Assembly: GCF_002218005.2 (NCBI RefSeq)
Contig: NZ_AP018678.1
Location: 2,418,001-2,482,000, forward strand
Direction of reading: 5' to 3'
DNA: 64,000 nt
Source: Vibrio algivorus
Lineage (GTDB): Bacteria; Pseudomonadota; Gammaproteobacteria; Enterobacterales; Vibrionaceae
Of the stretch, positions 45,536-59,304 are shown in pieces. The notes beneath the pieces are model-generated. The model did no database searches. It saw only the letters and a program-made list of their open reading frames with translations, and had not been told where the DNA came from. How positions within the stretch are numbered: the stretch's first letter is position 1; every line of letters starts with the position of its first letter. The position numbers and the translations under genes were made by a program.

Positions 45536-46459
45536 ATGAATCCGTATCTTTCATACAACAGAAGTCAGTGGTCTGAATTACGTAATTCTGTACCAATGAC
45601 ACTTACCCCTGAAGACTTGGAAGAACTACAAGGGATTAATGAAAGCTTGTCGATGGAAGAAGTGACAAAAATTTATTTGCCACTATCTCGCCTACTCAAT
45701 TTATATGTCGAAGCTCGCCAAAGCCGCAATCAAGTACTGCATCAATTCTTTAATAAACAAGAGAAATCGCCGCCCTTTATTATTGGTATTGCAGGAAGTG
45801 TCGCGGTTGGAAAAAGTACCACGGCGAGGTTATTAACCGCTTTACTATCTCGCTGGGAGAATCACCCTAAAGTTGAGCTCATTACAACGGACGGTTTTTT
45901 ACACCCCAATGAAACCTTGCTGAATAATAATTTGATGACCAAAAAGGGTTTCCCTGAGTCTTACGATACTAAGTCATTGGTTGAGTTTTTAAGTGATGTC
46001 AAAGCTTGCAAGCGAAACATTCAAGTGCCTGTTTACTCACATATTACTTACGATATTACCGATGAAGTTAAGGTGGTCGATCAGCCCGACGTGTTGATTA
46101 TTGAGGGGCTGAATGTTCTACAAAGCGGCAGTGATTACCCAGAAAGTCCTTTCAAAGTATTTATCTCTGACTTTTTGGATTTTTCTATTTATGTTGATGC
46201 AGATACTCAGCAAATAGAAGAATGGTATGTTTCGCGATTTATGAAGTTACGTAAAGGGGCATTCACTAAGCCCGGTTCGTACTTTAGCCATTACACCAAA
46301 CTCACTGAGCAAGAATCGATTGATAAAGCTAAGAGTATTTGGAACTCGATCAATGGCATCAACTTACAGCAAAATATTCTACCCACCAAAGATCGAGCAC
46401 AGCTGATATTACGCAAAGGTGCAGATCATATGGTAGAAGAGGTTCACTTAAGAAAGTAA
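45536..46459 (+). CDS. coaA: Pantothenate kinase, type I
   Basis: Phosphorylates pantothenate, the first and rate-limiting step of coenzyme A synthesis. The 307 residues are close to E. coli CoaA (316). The P-loop is GIAGSVAVGKSTTARLL, followed by ELITTDGFLHPN, DVLIIEGLNVLQ and YVDADTQQIEEWYVSRFMKL, all hallmarks of the prokaryotic type I enzyme. It is divergent from the tRNA-tufB operon and convergent with birA. The substrate importer PanF is encoded at 4256-5719. Confidence 0.97.
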   Translation: MNPYLSYNRSQWSELRNSVPMTLTPEDLEELQGINESLSMEEVTKIYLPLSRLLNLYVEARQSRNQVLHQFFNKQEKSPPFIIGIAGSVAVGKSTTARLLTALLSRWENHPKVELITTDGFLHPNETLLNNNLMTKKGFPESYDTKSLVEFLSDVKACKRNIQVPVYSHITYDITDEVKVVDQPDVLIIEGLNVLQSGSDYPESPFKVFISDFLDFSIYVDADTQQIEEWYVSRFMKLRKGAFTKPGSYFSHYTKLTEQESIDKAKSIWNSINGINLQQNILPTKDRAQLILRKGADHMVEEVHLRK

Positions 46460-46477
46460 CCTGCTCTGTTACATCGA

Positions 46478-47455
46478 TTAATCTGCTTTTCTTAGGGAGA
46501 TTTCGCCACCAACATAAGTTTCTAACCCTTGTTCAGTTTCTAGTAAAATACCACCTTGCTGGTTGATACCTTTACCGATGCCGTAAACTTCTTTGTTACC
46601 CATTAATAGCTTAATTGGCTTATCTTTAAAGTTATCCAGTTCATTCCAGCGCTTCACAAAAGAGGACATACCTTGTTCCTCATATTGTTCAAGCACCTGT
46701 TTCCAAGCTCTGATCAATTCTATTACTAGTTGATTTCTTGATGGTGTATTATCATCGAATACTTGATTTAAATTGGCCCACGACTGATCGATAGCACATG
46801 TATCCGCCGTCATATTAATGTTCAGTCCCATTCCTATCACCAGATGAGCAACACCGCCCGTTTGTGCGGACATTTCAACTAAAATACCGGCTAATTTTTT
46901 ATCTTCGTAATAGAGATCATTCGGCCATTTTAATTTCAGCCCTGTCGCCCCTAAGGTTTCTAGTGCATCAACGATCGCAACACCAATAGCTAGGCTTAGC
47001 CCCATTGCGGCCGCAACTCCTGACTCCAACTGCCAATACATTGAAAAGTATAAGTTAGAACCAAAAGGAGATACCCATTGACGCCCCCTTCTTCCTCTAC
47101 CTTTTGCTTGATACTCTGCCACGCACACCGCACCACTCGGTAAAGAATCAATACTATCTAAAAGGTACTGATTGGTTGAATCAATGACTGGAAATAGCTC
47201 AACGGGAACTGATGAAACTGACTGGATGATCTCATAATCTAATAAGTCGATGGCAGAAGAAAGCTGATAGCCTTTTCCTTGGACTCGATAGATATCAATC
47301 CCCCATTCTTGAATCCCTTTAATATGTTTACTTATTGCTGCTCGTGAGATACCAAGCAGCTCACCTAAATCTTCTCCTGAATGAAACTCTCCATCCGACA
47401 ATTGCTTGATAATACGTAGTTTAACGTCATGTAACTTAGGTTTACTATCTGTCAT
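46478..47455 (-). CDS. birA: Bifunctional biotin ligase / biotin operon repressor
   Basis: Attaches biotin to AccB and represses biotin synthesis genes as a holo-dimer. It has 325 residues (E. coli 321). The N-terminal winged helix (about 1-65) contains LGELLGISRAAISKHIKGI. The catalytic domain has the biotin/AMP loop KGRGRRGRQWVSPFGSNLYF and KLKWPNDLYYEDKKLAGILV. The presence of the DNA-binding domain shows it is the regulatory type. It starts 14 bases after the murB stop and so is probably co-transcribed. Confidence 0.96.
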   Translation of the reverse strand: MTDSKPKLHDVKLRIIKQLSDGEFHSGEDLGELLGISRAAISKHIKGIQEWGIDIYRVQGKGYQLSSAIDLLDYEIIQSVSSVPVELFPVIDSTNQYLLDSIDSLPSGAVCVAEYQAKGRGRRGRQWVSPFGSNLYFSMYWQLESGVAAAMGLSLAIGVAIVDALETLGATGLKLKWPNDLYYEDKKLAGILVEMSAQTGGVAHLVIGMGLNINMTADTCAIDQSWANLNQVFDDNTPSRNQLVIELIRAWKQVLEQYEEQGMSSFVKRWNELDNFKDKPIKLLMGNKEVYGIGKGINQQGGILLETEQGLETYVGGEISLRKAD

Positions 47456-47469
47456 GGAGTACCACCTAA

Positions 47470-48519
47470 TTATTGAAAGCGATCTGCAAAGATAATTTCT
47501 AAACTCGTTTCTTGGGTAGCACTAAAAAACCGCACTTCATGCTCCAATTCCACACCATATTTATCCAGCACAGCATGTTTAACATACCAAGCAAGTTCAA
47601 GAACATCATTAGAGGTCGCATTATCAACATTAACAATAACCAGAGCTTGCTGAGGATGCACTTGTGCACCACCTATCTGATGACCTTTCAAGCCACAACG
47701 ATCGATCAACCAGCCTGCTGCGATTTTAACCCCACCTTCGACCTCAAATCCGTTCAGATCTGGGTAAAGAGCTTGTAATTCCATATAATTTTCATGAGTA
47801 ATTACTGGATTTTTGAAAAAGCTTCCAGCATTGCCTGTAACATTGGGATCGGGCAATTTAGAGCGGCGAATATCACACACATGCTCAAAAACAGCGTAAG
47901 GCGTGGTGAGCAAATCTTTTTCCGACTTTAGTGGACCATAGGTAAAATTAGGTTGCCAATTAGAGGGCAGTTTTAAGCCAATAGATGTGATAATAACTTT
48001 ACCTAATAAATCATTTTTAAATATCGAATCTCGATAACCAAACAAACACTCTTGAGCACTTAAACGAATAATATCCAGTGATTCTAGATCCAGATACTCA
48101 ACATAATCACATATATCTTTAAATTCAACGCCATAAGCGCCAATATTCTGAATAGGAGCACTACCAGCACAGCCAGGAATTAAGGCTAAGTTTTCTAAAC
48201 CAGGAATGCCTTGTTCTAACGTCCATTCAACCAAGCTAGGCCAATCTTCACCGCCAGCGATAGTTAAATAAATAAAATCATCACGAGTAGTAACGGTTTT
48301 CCCTAATAGCTTATTAATCACGACTACGCCATGAAAGGGTTCTGTGAATAACACATTACTGCCTTTACCTAAAACCAATTTAGGCAACTCTTGCCACTCA
48401 GGGCACCGGTAAGCTGAAATTAAGTCATCTACCGTTGCCGCTTCCACGAGAACATCACAAGGCACATCAATGCCAAAAGTATGGAAAGGTTTCATATTTA
48501 CATTATTATTTACATTCAT
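47470..48519 (-). CDS. murB: UDP-N-acetylenolpyruvoylglucosamine reductase
   Basis: FAD enzyme that reduces UDP-GlcNAc-enolpyruvate to UDP-MurNAc in peptidoglycan synthesis. It has 349 residues (E. coli 342). The FAD domain shows HTFGIDV, LVLGKGSNVLF and IPGCAGSAPIQNIGAYGVE; the catalytic serine is in GNAGSFFKNP, with the C-terminal GWLIDRCGLKGHQIGGAQVH. It starts at ATG 48519 or possibly MKPFHTFG 24 bases downstream. It is in a murB-birA unit as in E. coli, divergent from the GNAT gene. Confidence 0.96.
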   Translation of the reverse strand: MNVNNNVNMKPFHTFGIDVPCDVLVEAATVDDLISAYRCPEWQELPKLVLGKGSNVLFTEPFHGVVVINKLLGKTVTTRDDFIYLTIAGGEDWPSLVEWTLEQGIPGLENLALIPGCAGSAPIQNIGAYGVEFKDICDYVEYLDLESLDIIRLSAQECLFGYRDSIFKNDLLGKVIITSIGLKLPSNWQPNFTYGPLKSEKDLLTTPYAVFEHVCDIRRSKLPDPNVTGNAGSFFKNPVITHENYMELQALYPDLNGFEVEGGVKIAAGWLIDRCGLKGHQIGGAQVHPQQALVIVNVDNATSNDVLELAWYVKHAVLDKYGVELEHEVRFFSATQETSLEIIFADRFQ

Positions 48520-48585
48520 ACATTTGATTACCTAAGCGTGTGTCGTACTATTCTACCTTATACACTTAATAAACACAGTGCCTGT

Positions 48586-49023
48586 ATGATTGAAGTTAAT
48601 TTTCAACCACTTGAAAGTATTAAAATACCGCTCATTAAGCCTATCTATAAAGCATTTTATCCTTCGGGAAAACCGAAAAAAAATGAACAAATAGTCGTTG
48701 GTTACCATCAACAGAAAATTATTTGTATCGTCCGGTTTCGTACTATTGAAAGTTTTTCTCTTCTCACTGGCATGTTAGTTATTCCAGACTATCGGCAGCA
48801 AGGCATTGCTAGCCAGTTATTAACATTTTGTCAGGCTCATTGTTTATCTGAAAATTGTTTTTGCTTCGCTTATCAGCACCTTGAATCACTATATCAATCA
48901 ATAGGGTTTTCTGTAGTGGAAGTTGAACAACTTCCCAATTCACTGCAACAGTTATTTATACGTTACACAAGTACAGGCAAAAAACTTCTACCAATGCGAT
49001 ATCTGCCTACAGTTCTGACATAA
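48586..49023 (+). CDS. GNAT-family N-acetyltransferase
   Basis: 145 residues from MIEVNFQPLESIKIPLI. An in-frame extension to 48481 overlaps the murB start and looks spurious. The acetyl-CoA-binding segment is VIPDYRQQGIASQLLTFCQ (motif A, R/Q-X-X-G-I-A), preceded by the beta strand LLTGMLVI. The ending, FIRYTSTGKKLLPMRYLPTV, is unusual for a generic GNAT. The substrate is unknown. It lies between murB (divergent) and pssA (same strand, 86 bases away). Confidence 0.8.
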   Translation: MIEVNFQPLESIKIPLIKPIYKAFYPSGKPKKNEQIVVGYHQQKIICIVRFRTIESFSLLTGMLVIPDYRQQGIASQLLTFCQAHCLSENCFCFAYQHLESLYQSIGFSVVEVEQLPNSLQQLFIRYTSTGKKLLPMRYLPTVLT

Positions 49024-49109
49024 CTTCTTGTTCATATGTAGGAATAATAGCGATTAATTTGGTAAAATGATAAGCCAAGACATTAGCAGCATGTAAGGTT
49101 CATAAAAAT

Positions 49110-50450
49110 ATGATAGCTAGTAAGGAATTACTCGAACAGCTACCAACCATAGCTCAAGATCCAAACGCCTTTGAAGTGCTATTTTCAGCACAGCAATTCC
49201 GCAACCGGCTATTGTCTGAAATTAAACAAGCTACACAACGTATTTATCTTGTCGCCTTGTATCTCGAAGATGACGACGCAGGGCGTCAAATATTGACTGA
49301 GCTCTATGAAGCAAAACAACGCAACCCTAAGCTTGATATTACTGTGTGTGTTGACTGGCATCGAGCGCAACGCGGATTGATTGGCGCAGATCAAAGCGAA
49401 GGTAATGCTGCTTTATATAAAAAGTTTGCTCAAAAGTACCAGCATCCAATTTCTATTTTAGGGGTACCTGTTCGTGGAAAAGAAGTCTTTGGTGTATTAC
49501 ATCTAAAAGGCTTTATCATTGATAATACCGTTATATACAGTGGTGCAAGCCTAAATAATATCTATCTACAACATAACGAAAAATATCGTTTTGACCGCTA
49601 CCATGTAATGGAAAATCCAGCGCTAGCCGATTGTATGGTGCAATATATCCAGCAAAATATAAGCAACAATTCAGCTGTTAATTGTTTATCACAAGTAGAT
49701 CGCCCAACAACTAAAACGTTAAAGCCTGCGATCAAACAATTTCGTGCTCTTCTTGCCCAATCTCAATACGAGTTCACTCCAGAGATAATTAAACAAGGCC
49801 AAGTGGGTATAACACCATTAGTGGGAGTTGGTAAGCGTCGCAATAAGCTTAATCTACATATTAATAACCTTATCGCTTGCGCTGAAAAAGAAATTACGAT
49901 CTTAACACCTTATTTTAACTTTCCTAAAAGTATCTCTAAAGAGGTCAAAAGAGCAATAAGACGAGGTGTTAAGGTGACCATCATTGTGGGAGATAAAACC
50001 GCCAACGATTTTTATATTCCGCCGGAAGAAGACTTTAAAACCATTGCTGGCCTACCTTACCTATATGAGCTCAACTTACGTCATTTTGCCCGTATCAATG
50101 AAGGACATATCGCTAGTCGCCAACTATCGATTCACCTTTGGAAGCATGATAATAATAGCTTTCACTTAAAAGGAATGTGGATTGATAAAGAATACATGTT
50201 AATCACAGGCAATAACTTCAATCCTAGAGCCTGGAAATTAGATTTAGAAAATGGATTACTGATTAAAGATACCGAGCAATTACTTACCAAGCAGTTTGAA
50301 AATGAACTCTCATCTATTCTCGAGCATACCAATTTAATCGGCAGTTATAGGCAGTTAGACACTCTTGAGAATTACCCAGAAGATGTACAAAAGCTCATAC
50401 GTAAGATAAAAAGAGTCAAAGCAGACCGAATTCTAAAGCAAATTTTATAA
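49110..50450 (+). CDS. pssA: CDP-diacylglycerol-serine O-phosphatidyltransferase
   Basis: Makes phosphatidylserine, the precursor of phosphatidylethanolamine. It has 446 residues (E. coli PssA 451) and belongs to the phospholipase D superfamily rather than the membrane-integral type. Two HKD-type motifs are visible: HLKGFIIDNTVIYSGASLNN at about residues 131-150, and HLKGMWIDKEYMLITGNNFN at about 351-370. The protein is peripheral, bound to membranes by basic surfaces (KKIKRVKADRI-like C terminus). A terminator follows directly. Confidence 0.95.
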   Translation: MIASKELLEQLPTIAQDPNAFEVLFSAQQFRNRLLSEIKQATQRIYLVALYLEDDDAGRQILTELYEAKQRNPKLDITVCVDWHRAQRGLIGADQSEGNAALYKKFAQKYQHPISILGVPVRGKEVFGVLHLKGFIIDNTVIYSGASLNNIYLQHNEKYRFDRYHVMENPALADCMVQYIQQNISNNSAVNCLSQVDRPTTKTLKPAIKQFRALLAQSQYEFTPEIIKQGQVGITPLVGVGKRRNKLNLHINNLIACAEKEITILTPYFNFPKSISKEVKRAIRRGVKVTIIVGDKTANDFYIPPEEDFKTIAGLPYLYELNLRHFARINEGHIASRQLSIHLWKHDNNSFHLKGMWIDKEYMLITGNNFNPRAWKLDLENGLLIKDTEQLLTKQFENELSSILEHTNLIGSYRQLDTLENYPEDVQKLIRKIKRVKADRILKQIL

Positions 50451-50460
50451 AGATTCCCAT

Positions 50461-50488
50461 AGCCCAAGTACATAACTTGGGCTTTTTT
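50461..50488 (+). terminator. pssA terminator
   Basis: Arms AGCCCAAGT (50461-50469) and ACTTGGGCT (50475-50483), T run to 50488, 10 bases after the stop. Between here and the rrn terminator (50489-50683) I see only A/T-rich non-coding sequence. Confidence 0.88.
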
Positions 50489-50683
50489 GATCAAAAAATC
50501 TCAAACCTATCACTTCAAATTTATAGATTTATTTGAAATTAGAGCATGTTAGTTATGAGGTAGAAGTACTACTATCTAATGACTTAGGATACCTAAGGTA
50601 ACAGCTTACTCGCTGTTCGCTAAAATAAACTAACAAAACAGCCACTTATCAATACCTATTGTTCTAAATTTCATTTTCTACAA

Positions 50684-50717
50684 ACGAAAAAAAACCTGAC
50701 TCTTTCGAATCAGGTTT
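50684..50717 (-). terminator. rrn operon terminator
   Basis: Stem AAACCTGA (50692-50699) with TCAGGTTT (50710-50717); on the minus strand it is followed by about ten Ts. It lies 26 bases after tRNA-Asp. Confidence 0.85.
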
Positions 50718-50743
50718 CTTACTCTTTATTCAAGATATGTAAG

Positions 50744-50820
50744 TGGCGGAGTGGACGGGACTCGAACCCGCGACCCCCGGCGTGACAGGCCGGTATTCTA
50801 ACCAACTGAACTACCACTCC
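50744..50820 (-). tRNA. tRNA-Asp (GTC), distal gene of the rrn operon
   Basis: 77 bases with encoded CCA. It starts GGAGTGGTAGTTCAGTTGG; anticodon loop CTGTCACG (GTC); T arm GGTTCGAGTCC. It lies 29 bases after 5S rRNA and before the terminator, so it is transcribed with the rRNAs. Confidence 0.97.
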
Positions 50821-50849
50821 GCAGTGTCTATTCAGCATTTTGCAATTCA

Positions 50850-50969
50850 AAGCCTGGCGATGTCCTACTCTCACATGGGGAAACCCCACACTACCATCGG
50901 CGCTACTTCGTTTCACTTCTGAGTTCGGCATGGAATCAGGTGGGTCCAAAGCGCTATGGTCGCCAAGCA
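50850..50969 (-). rRNA. rrf: 5S ribosomal RNA
   Basis: 120 bases from TGCTTGGCGACCATAGCG to CATCGCCAGGCTT, with the conserved CCCACCTGATTCCATGCCGA and GAACTCAGAAGTGAAACG in overlapping positions. The complementary ends form helix I. Confidence 0.96.
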
Positions 50970-51104
50970 AATTCTTTTGTTAAAACATCATTTATGATGC
51001 TTTAACTTAATTCGGAAAGCTGTCTGTTATCTTTAACTCGTTCTCACACTCATTCAAGTATGTCTCATATCTATTCAGTCCAACCAAAACCCTTTAGGTG
51101 TTGT

Positions 51105-53992
<2,888 letters not shown>

Positions 53993-54222
53993 ATACAACC
54001 CAAAAGGGTCTTAATGTATGTTCAACTAAATAAGGTTTTAGTTTTGTTCACAAGGAGGGTAATCCTTGATGAACGTTTGCCGGACTCAATAGAATCAATT
54101 GCAAGCAATTGATTTGAATACAAGACACTTGAATGTGTGTTGTTGTGTTTATCGATTAAGATAAACATTGAGAACTTTTATTTGATAACAACAATTGAAT
54201 TATTGTTATCAGTCAGCTTTCC

Positions 54223-54239
54223 AAATTGTTAAAGAGCAA
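54223..54239 (-). promoter_or_regulatory. boxA antitermination site in the 16S-23S spacer
   Basis: On the minus strand TTGCTCTTTAACAATTT, the rrn boxA sequence recognised by NusB-NusE, just before the 23S gene in transcription order. A/T-rich imperfect palindromes (such as 54184-54210) occupy the rest of the 297-base tRNA-Glu to 23S spacer. Confidence 0.8.
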
Positions 54240-54289
54240 GAGTTTCTTACGAAACCATTTTTAAAAACATTCGTAAATGTATTTAAAAA

Positions 54290-54365
54290 TGGTATCCCGT
54301 AGGGGAGTCGAACCCCTGTTACCGCCGTGAAAGGGCGGTGTCCTAGGCCTCTAGACGAACGGGAC
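54290..54365 (-). tRNA. tRNA-Glu (TTC) in the rrn spacer
   Basis: 76 bases with CCA. It starts GTCCCGTTCGTCTAGAGGC; anticodon loop CCTTTCAC (TTC); T arm GGTTCGACTCC. It is the only spacer tRNA in this operon. Confidence 0.97.
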
Positions 54366-54457
54366 ACGGACTATGAAAGCATTGGGATGCTTTCAAAACT
54401 CTTTTCTATATAAACCTAATCAATCTGTGTGGGTACTCATCAAAAATAATCTTCGTA

Positions 54458-55997
<1,540 letters not shown>

Positions 55998-56213
55998 AAA
56001 GTTTTTGTGGTCTTTCGACCGGCTCAACGAATACTGACTTCAAAACTATTCTTCTTAAAAGAAGAAGTAACTTTAAAGCTATTATCTATCCAACAGACAG
56101 ATAATGAATTGACTGTGCCAATTATTAGTAAACTAATAACTGATTGGTCACTCAGTTCATTGATAAATCTTTTTGATTATCATCAACGAGTGCCCACACA
56201 GATTGATAGGTTT

Positions 56214-56228
56214 AAATTGTTAAAGAGC
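56214..56228 (-). promoter_or_regulatory. boxA antitermination site in the rrn leader
   Basis: GCTCTTTAACAATTT on the minus strand, about 40 bases after the P2 start. It is the same motif as in the spacer. The rest of the leader to 16S (55998-56213) carries the A/T-rich processing-stem sequence and no gene. Confidence 0.8.
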
Positions 56229-56276
56229 GTTGTTCTTATTGAAAGCGCTTAGTGCGTCTCGTTGAACAGGGCGGCC

Positions 56277-56304
56277 ATTTTAGCGATTTAAAAGTTCGTG
56301 TCAA
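56277..56304 (-). promoter_or_regulatory. rrn P2 promoter
   Basis: -35 TTGACA (56299-56304), 16-base spacer, -10 TAAAAT (56277-56282), then GGCCGCCC, read on the minus strand. Confidence 0.75.
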
Positions 56305-56403
56305 ACACTTTTTTAAAACTTTTTTCGCAAACCTTTTTGATAAGGTTTTGACCTCTAACTCGTTGCTGCCGTTAGGCTGTGTGCTCCGTGTCAGTGAGGG
56401 CGC

Positions 56404-56431
56404 ATTATAGAGACCTGGTTCACATTGGCAA
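56404..56431 (-). promoter_or_regulatory. rrn P1 promoter
   Basis: -35 TTGCCA (56426-56431), 16-base spacer, perfect -10 TATAAT (56404-56409), discriminator GCGCCCTC, read on the minus strand. The A/T-rich tract 56435-56512 upstream can act as an UP element. The GC-rich discriminator and 16-base spacer are typical of ppGpp-controlled P1 promoters, and Fis is the expected activator. Confidence 0.85.
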
Positions 56432-56513
56432 GGGCTTTTTTCACTTTTCTTTGATTTTTTTCTATTTCGTAGAAAAAAGCATCGAAAGCCGTATTTTTTG
56501 TTTATTTTGTCTG

Positions 56514-57032
56514 CTATTTAGTAACCTTTTTGACAAATAGAGCGACTTTTTCCCAGTCGGTATACTCAACTTCTTTGCTGGTATCCGTCTCTCCACCTGT
56601 CATAGACATAATAAAACGAATCATAACTCGGTCGAACCATGAGTATCGAGGGTAATACAGTCCACCAGCGAACACACCAATATGTTTAGGTTGCCAAGGT
56701 GAGCGCTTTAAAAACTTTTGAATATAGACACTCCCCTCTGGCGTATCTTTGCCTGGTTTGCGAGCGGTTAGATTAACACTATAGAAAGACGCACCTGCAG
56801 ATATTAAATCTACTTTATGTTGATCAATAAATTGGTACAGCTTCTTATTAAAGTGACCATAACGAATCGATGCACCAATAATGATATTACAATATGAGCT
56901 CAAATCTAAATCTTCAACTTGGTGTAGATCCGCCAATTCACAGCTATCGTTACCAATTTGTTCTGCCATAAACTGTGCAATTTTATAGGTTTGCCCTTCT
57001 TGGGTTGAATATAAAATAATAGTACTTTTCAC
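56514..57032 (-). CDS. hemG: Menaquinone-dependent protoporphyrinogen IX dehydrogenase
   Basis: Flavodoxin-like enzyme that oxidises protoporphyrinogen IX to protoporphyrin IX, passing electrons to quinones. It has 172 residues (E. coli 181). The FMN-binding phosphate loop YSTQEGQTYKIAQFM is at about 8-22, followed by NIIIGASIRYGHFNKK and the family-specific long insertion FAGGLYYPRYSWFDRVMIRF. It lies six bases after trkH in one unit. The rrn P1 region begins right after its stop, as in E. coli hemG-rrsA. Confidence 0.93.
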   Translation of the reverse strand: MKSTIILYSTQEGQTYKIAQFMAEQIGNDSCELADLHQVEDLDLSSYCNIIIGASIRYGHFNKKLYQFIDQHKVDLISAGASFYSVNLTARKPGKDTPEGSVYIQKFLKRSPWQPKHIGVFAGGLYYPRYSWFDRVMIRFIMSMTGGETDTSKEVEYTDWEKVALFVKKVTK

Positions 57033-57038
57033 GAAAAC

Positions 57039-58496
57039 CTAACTTTTCCAAAATGTTGGTGTAAATAAGATAAGAAGTGTGAACACCTCTAGTCGACCAA
57101 ATAACATTGAAATAATAAGTACCCACTTGGCAGCATCATTAACATTAGCAAAATGCACTGAAACCTCACCAAGCCCTGGTCCCAAATTATTAAGCGTTGC
57201 AGCCACAGCAGAAAAGGCACTTAATTCATCCATACCTGAAGCGATAAGACCCAACATACACAATACAAACACTAATGCATACGCAGAGAAAAATCCCCAC
57301 ACAGCATCGACCACTCGTTGTGGCAACGCCTTACCACCTACTTTAATAGGAAAAACCGCTTTAGGATGCACAAGACGTTTTAGTTCACGTCCTCCTTGTA
57401 ACGTGAGTAACAACACTCGAATCACTTTTAGGCCCCCACCAGTAGAACCTGCGCAACCACCAATAAAAGAAGAAAACAACAATAAAACAGGTAGAAACAG
57501 AGGCCACTGTGAAAAGCCTGTCGTAGTAAAGCCCGCAGTCGTAGAAATCGATACCGTCTGGAACAACACCTGATCAAAAGTTTCAAATGTTGTTAAGTCA
57601 TTACTGTGTAGAAGTAAAATGACAAAACATAATAAAAACAACAAAACTTGAATAGTAATAAAGGCACGAAATTCAGGATCTCGCCAGTAATACTTAGGGT
57701 GCACTCCTCCCGAAGCAAAAGCAGCAAAGTGCAGTGAAAAGTTACACGCTGAAATAAGTAGAAAGACTACTGTGATCATATTAATCACAGGACTATTAAA
57801 GTATCCCATACTGGCATCATGGGTAGAAAACCCACCAATGGCAATCGTCGAAAAGCTATGACAAATCGCATCAAACAGGCTCATACCCGCTAACCAGAAT
57901 GCTCCAGCACAAACAATAGTAAGACTTAAGTAAATATACCAAAGCACTTTCGCTGTTTCGGCAATTCGTGGTGTCATTTTATTATCTTTTACCGGCCCTG
58001 GAATTTCCGCTCGATATAATTGCATACCACCAATGCCAAGTATTGGCAAAATGGCTACCGCGAGCACGATGATCCCCATACCACCAAACCACTGTAAAAA
58101 CTGTCGATAGAATAATATCGCTTTAGGTAAAGTATCCAAGCCAACAATTGTTGTTGCCCCAGTAGTAGTTAATGCAGAAAAAGATTCAAAAAAGGAATCG
58201 GTCACTGAAATGTTAGGATTATCAGACAACCAAAGTGGTAACGCTCCTGCACTACCGATAACCACCCAGAATAAAACTACAATGAGAAAGCCATCTCGAG
58301 CTTTTAATTCTGATTTTTTATAGCGATTGGGAAACCAACACAATCCACCACAAAATAACAATACAAAAAAGGTAGTAACAAAAGGCACACCGGCACCATC
58401 GCGATAAAATAAAGCCACCAGCGCAGGTGCCAACATTGTGAGGCTAAATAATGCCAGTAGTAAGCCGACGATTCGAATAATTGAACGAAATTGCAT
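57039..58496 (-). CDS. trkH: Trk potassium uptake channel subunit TrkH
   Basis: Membrane subunit of the Trk K+ uptake system, working with the cytoplasmic NAD-binding TrkA (not in this window). The 485 residues match E. coli TrkH (483). Four selectivity-filter repeats are visible: ALTTTGATTI, TIAIGGFSTHD, ISTTAGFTTTGF and TLNNLGPGLG. Some ten to twelve helices surround them. It is the first gene of trkH-hemG, preceded by yigZ on the same strand (45-base gap). Confidence 0.96.
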   Translation of the reverse strand: MQFRSIIRIVGLLLALFSLTMLAPALVALFYRDGAGVPFVTTFFVLLFCGGLCWFPNRYKKSELKARDGFLIVVLFWVVIGSAGALPLWLSDNPNISVTDSFFESFSALTTTGATTIVGLDTLPKAILFYRQFLQWFGGMGIIVLAVAILPILGIGGMQLYRAEIPGPVKDNKMTPRIAETAKVLWYIYLSLTIVCAGAFWLAGMSLFDAICHSFSTIAIGGFSTHDASMGYFNSPVINMITVVFLLISACNFSLHFAAFASGGVHPKYYWRDPEFRAFITIQVLLFLLCFVILLLHSNDLTTFETFDQVLFQTVSISTTAGFTTTGFSQWPLFLPVLLLFSSFIGGCAGSTGGGLKVIRVLLLTLQGGRELKRLVHPKAVFPIKVGGKALPQRVVDAVWGFFSAYALVFVLCMLGLIASGMDELSAFSAVAATLNNLGPGLGEVSVHFANVNDAAKWVLIISMLFGRLEVFTLLILFTPTFWKS

Positions 58497-58541
58497 ATAG
58501 AGTAGAGAAGCTAAGCTTCCAAAGTCCTTTTTAAATGAGGA

Positions 58542-59162
58542 TCACATGTGTTTTGGTTTAATCTCAACCTTAGCGCCAGTTTTATTGATTAGAGTCTGTG
58601 TAAACACGTCCGCTTCTCTTATATCGATCTCAACTAGTAAGTCAATGTGTTGTTCAAACTTTGCATCAAGTTGACTCACTTGATATTGAGACATAATAGA
58701 TTGCACCAAAGGCATTAAAGCGTAGTCTAACCCTAGCAGCAATTGAGTGGTGATCTTTTTTTCAATAGTTTGAACTTGCTTGAGAGCTTGCTGCACACCA
58801 CCGCCATAGGCTTTCACTAATCCGCCAGTACCTAGTTTAATTCCACCAGAATAGCGGGTAACAACTGCCGTCATCTCACCAATTCCAGATCCAGACAATT
58901 GGGCTAATATCGGCTTTCCTGCCGTTCCGGAAGGTTCACCATCATCGCTAAATCCCCACAATAACGAATCTTCTGGCCTACCCGCAACAAAGCCCCAGCA
59001 GTTATGCCTAGCAGAAGCATGCTGAACTTTCATCTCATCAACAAAGGCTTTCGCACTTTCAATAGTCGGAGTGTGAGCAATGTGAGTAATGAACAGGCTC
59101 TTTTTGATTTCCTCTTCAACGACTACCCTATCAGTAGGGATTAAATATGGTTGCTCATTCAT
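58542..59162 (-). CDS. yigZ: YigZ/IMPACT family protein
   Basis: 206 residues from MNEQPYLIPTDRVVVEEEIK, with GAGGT eight bases upstream; a 27-residue N-terminal extension of the frame is rejected. It has two domains: UPF0029 N-terminal (KKSLFITHIAHTPTIESAKA, HASARHNCWGF, DDGEPSGTAGKPIL, VTRYSGGIKLGTGGLVKAY) and a DUF1949 C-terminal ferredoxin-like domain. Relatives are IMPACT and YvyE; the biochemical function is unsettled. The yigZ-trkH-hemG order is conserved in Enterobacteriaceae. Confidence 0.93.
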   Translation of the reverse strand: MNEQPYLIPTDRVVVEEEIKKSLFITHIAHTPTIESAKAFVDEMKVQHASARHNCWGFVAGRPEDSLLWGFSDDGEPSGTAGKPILAQLSGSGIGEMTAVVTRYSGGIKLGTGGLVKAYGGGVQQALKQVQTIEKKITTQLLLGLDYALMPLVQSIMSQYQVSQLDAKFEQHIDLLVEIDIREADVFTQTLINKTGAKVEIKPKHM

Positions 59163-59245
59163 AACACACGACCTCAAAAATAAAGTTCCCAGTTTAACAC
59201 GCCATTTAACTTTTAATGGGCCACAAAATGACCTTGCGCACAAAT

Positions 59246-59263
59246 TTCAAACAATTGTTTGAA
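59246..59263. promoter_or_regulatory. Perfect 18-bp palindrome upstream of fadB (PsrA-like)
   Basis: TTCAAACAATTGTTTGAA is fully self-complementary. The core CAAAC-N4-GTTTG resembles the operator of PsrA-type TetR regulators of beta-oxidation genes in other gammaproteobacteria. It lies 116 bases before fadB and 83 bases from the yigZ start. Confidence 0.45.
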
Positions 59264-59304
59264 TTGTTATTGAAGTTAACAATTACACGATCAAGACTGT
59301 AACA

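Noticed and set aside
50719..50970. 83-codon minus-strand open frame
   Set aside because: It spans the 5S rRNA and tRNA-Asp genes.
56007..56252. 81-codon plus-strand open frame upstream of 16S
   Set aside because: It lies antisense in the rrn leader, overlapping the boxA region; there is no ribosome site.
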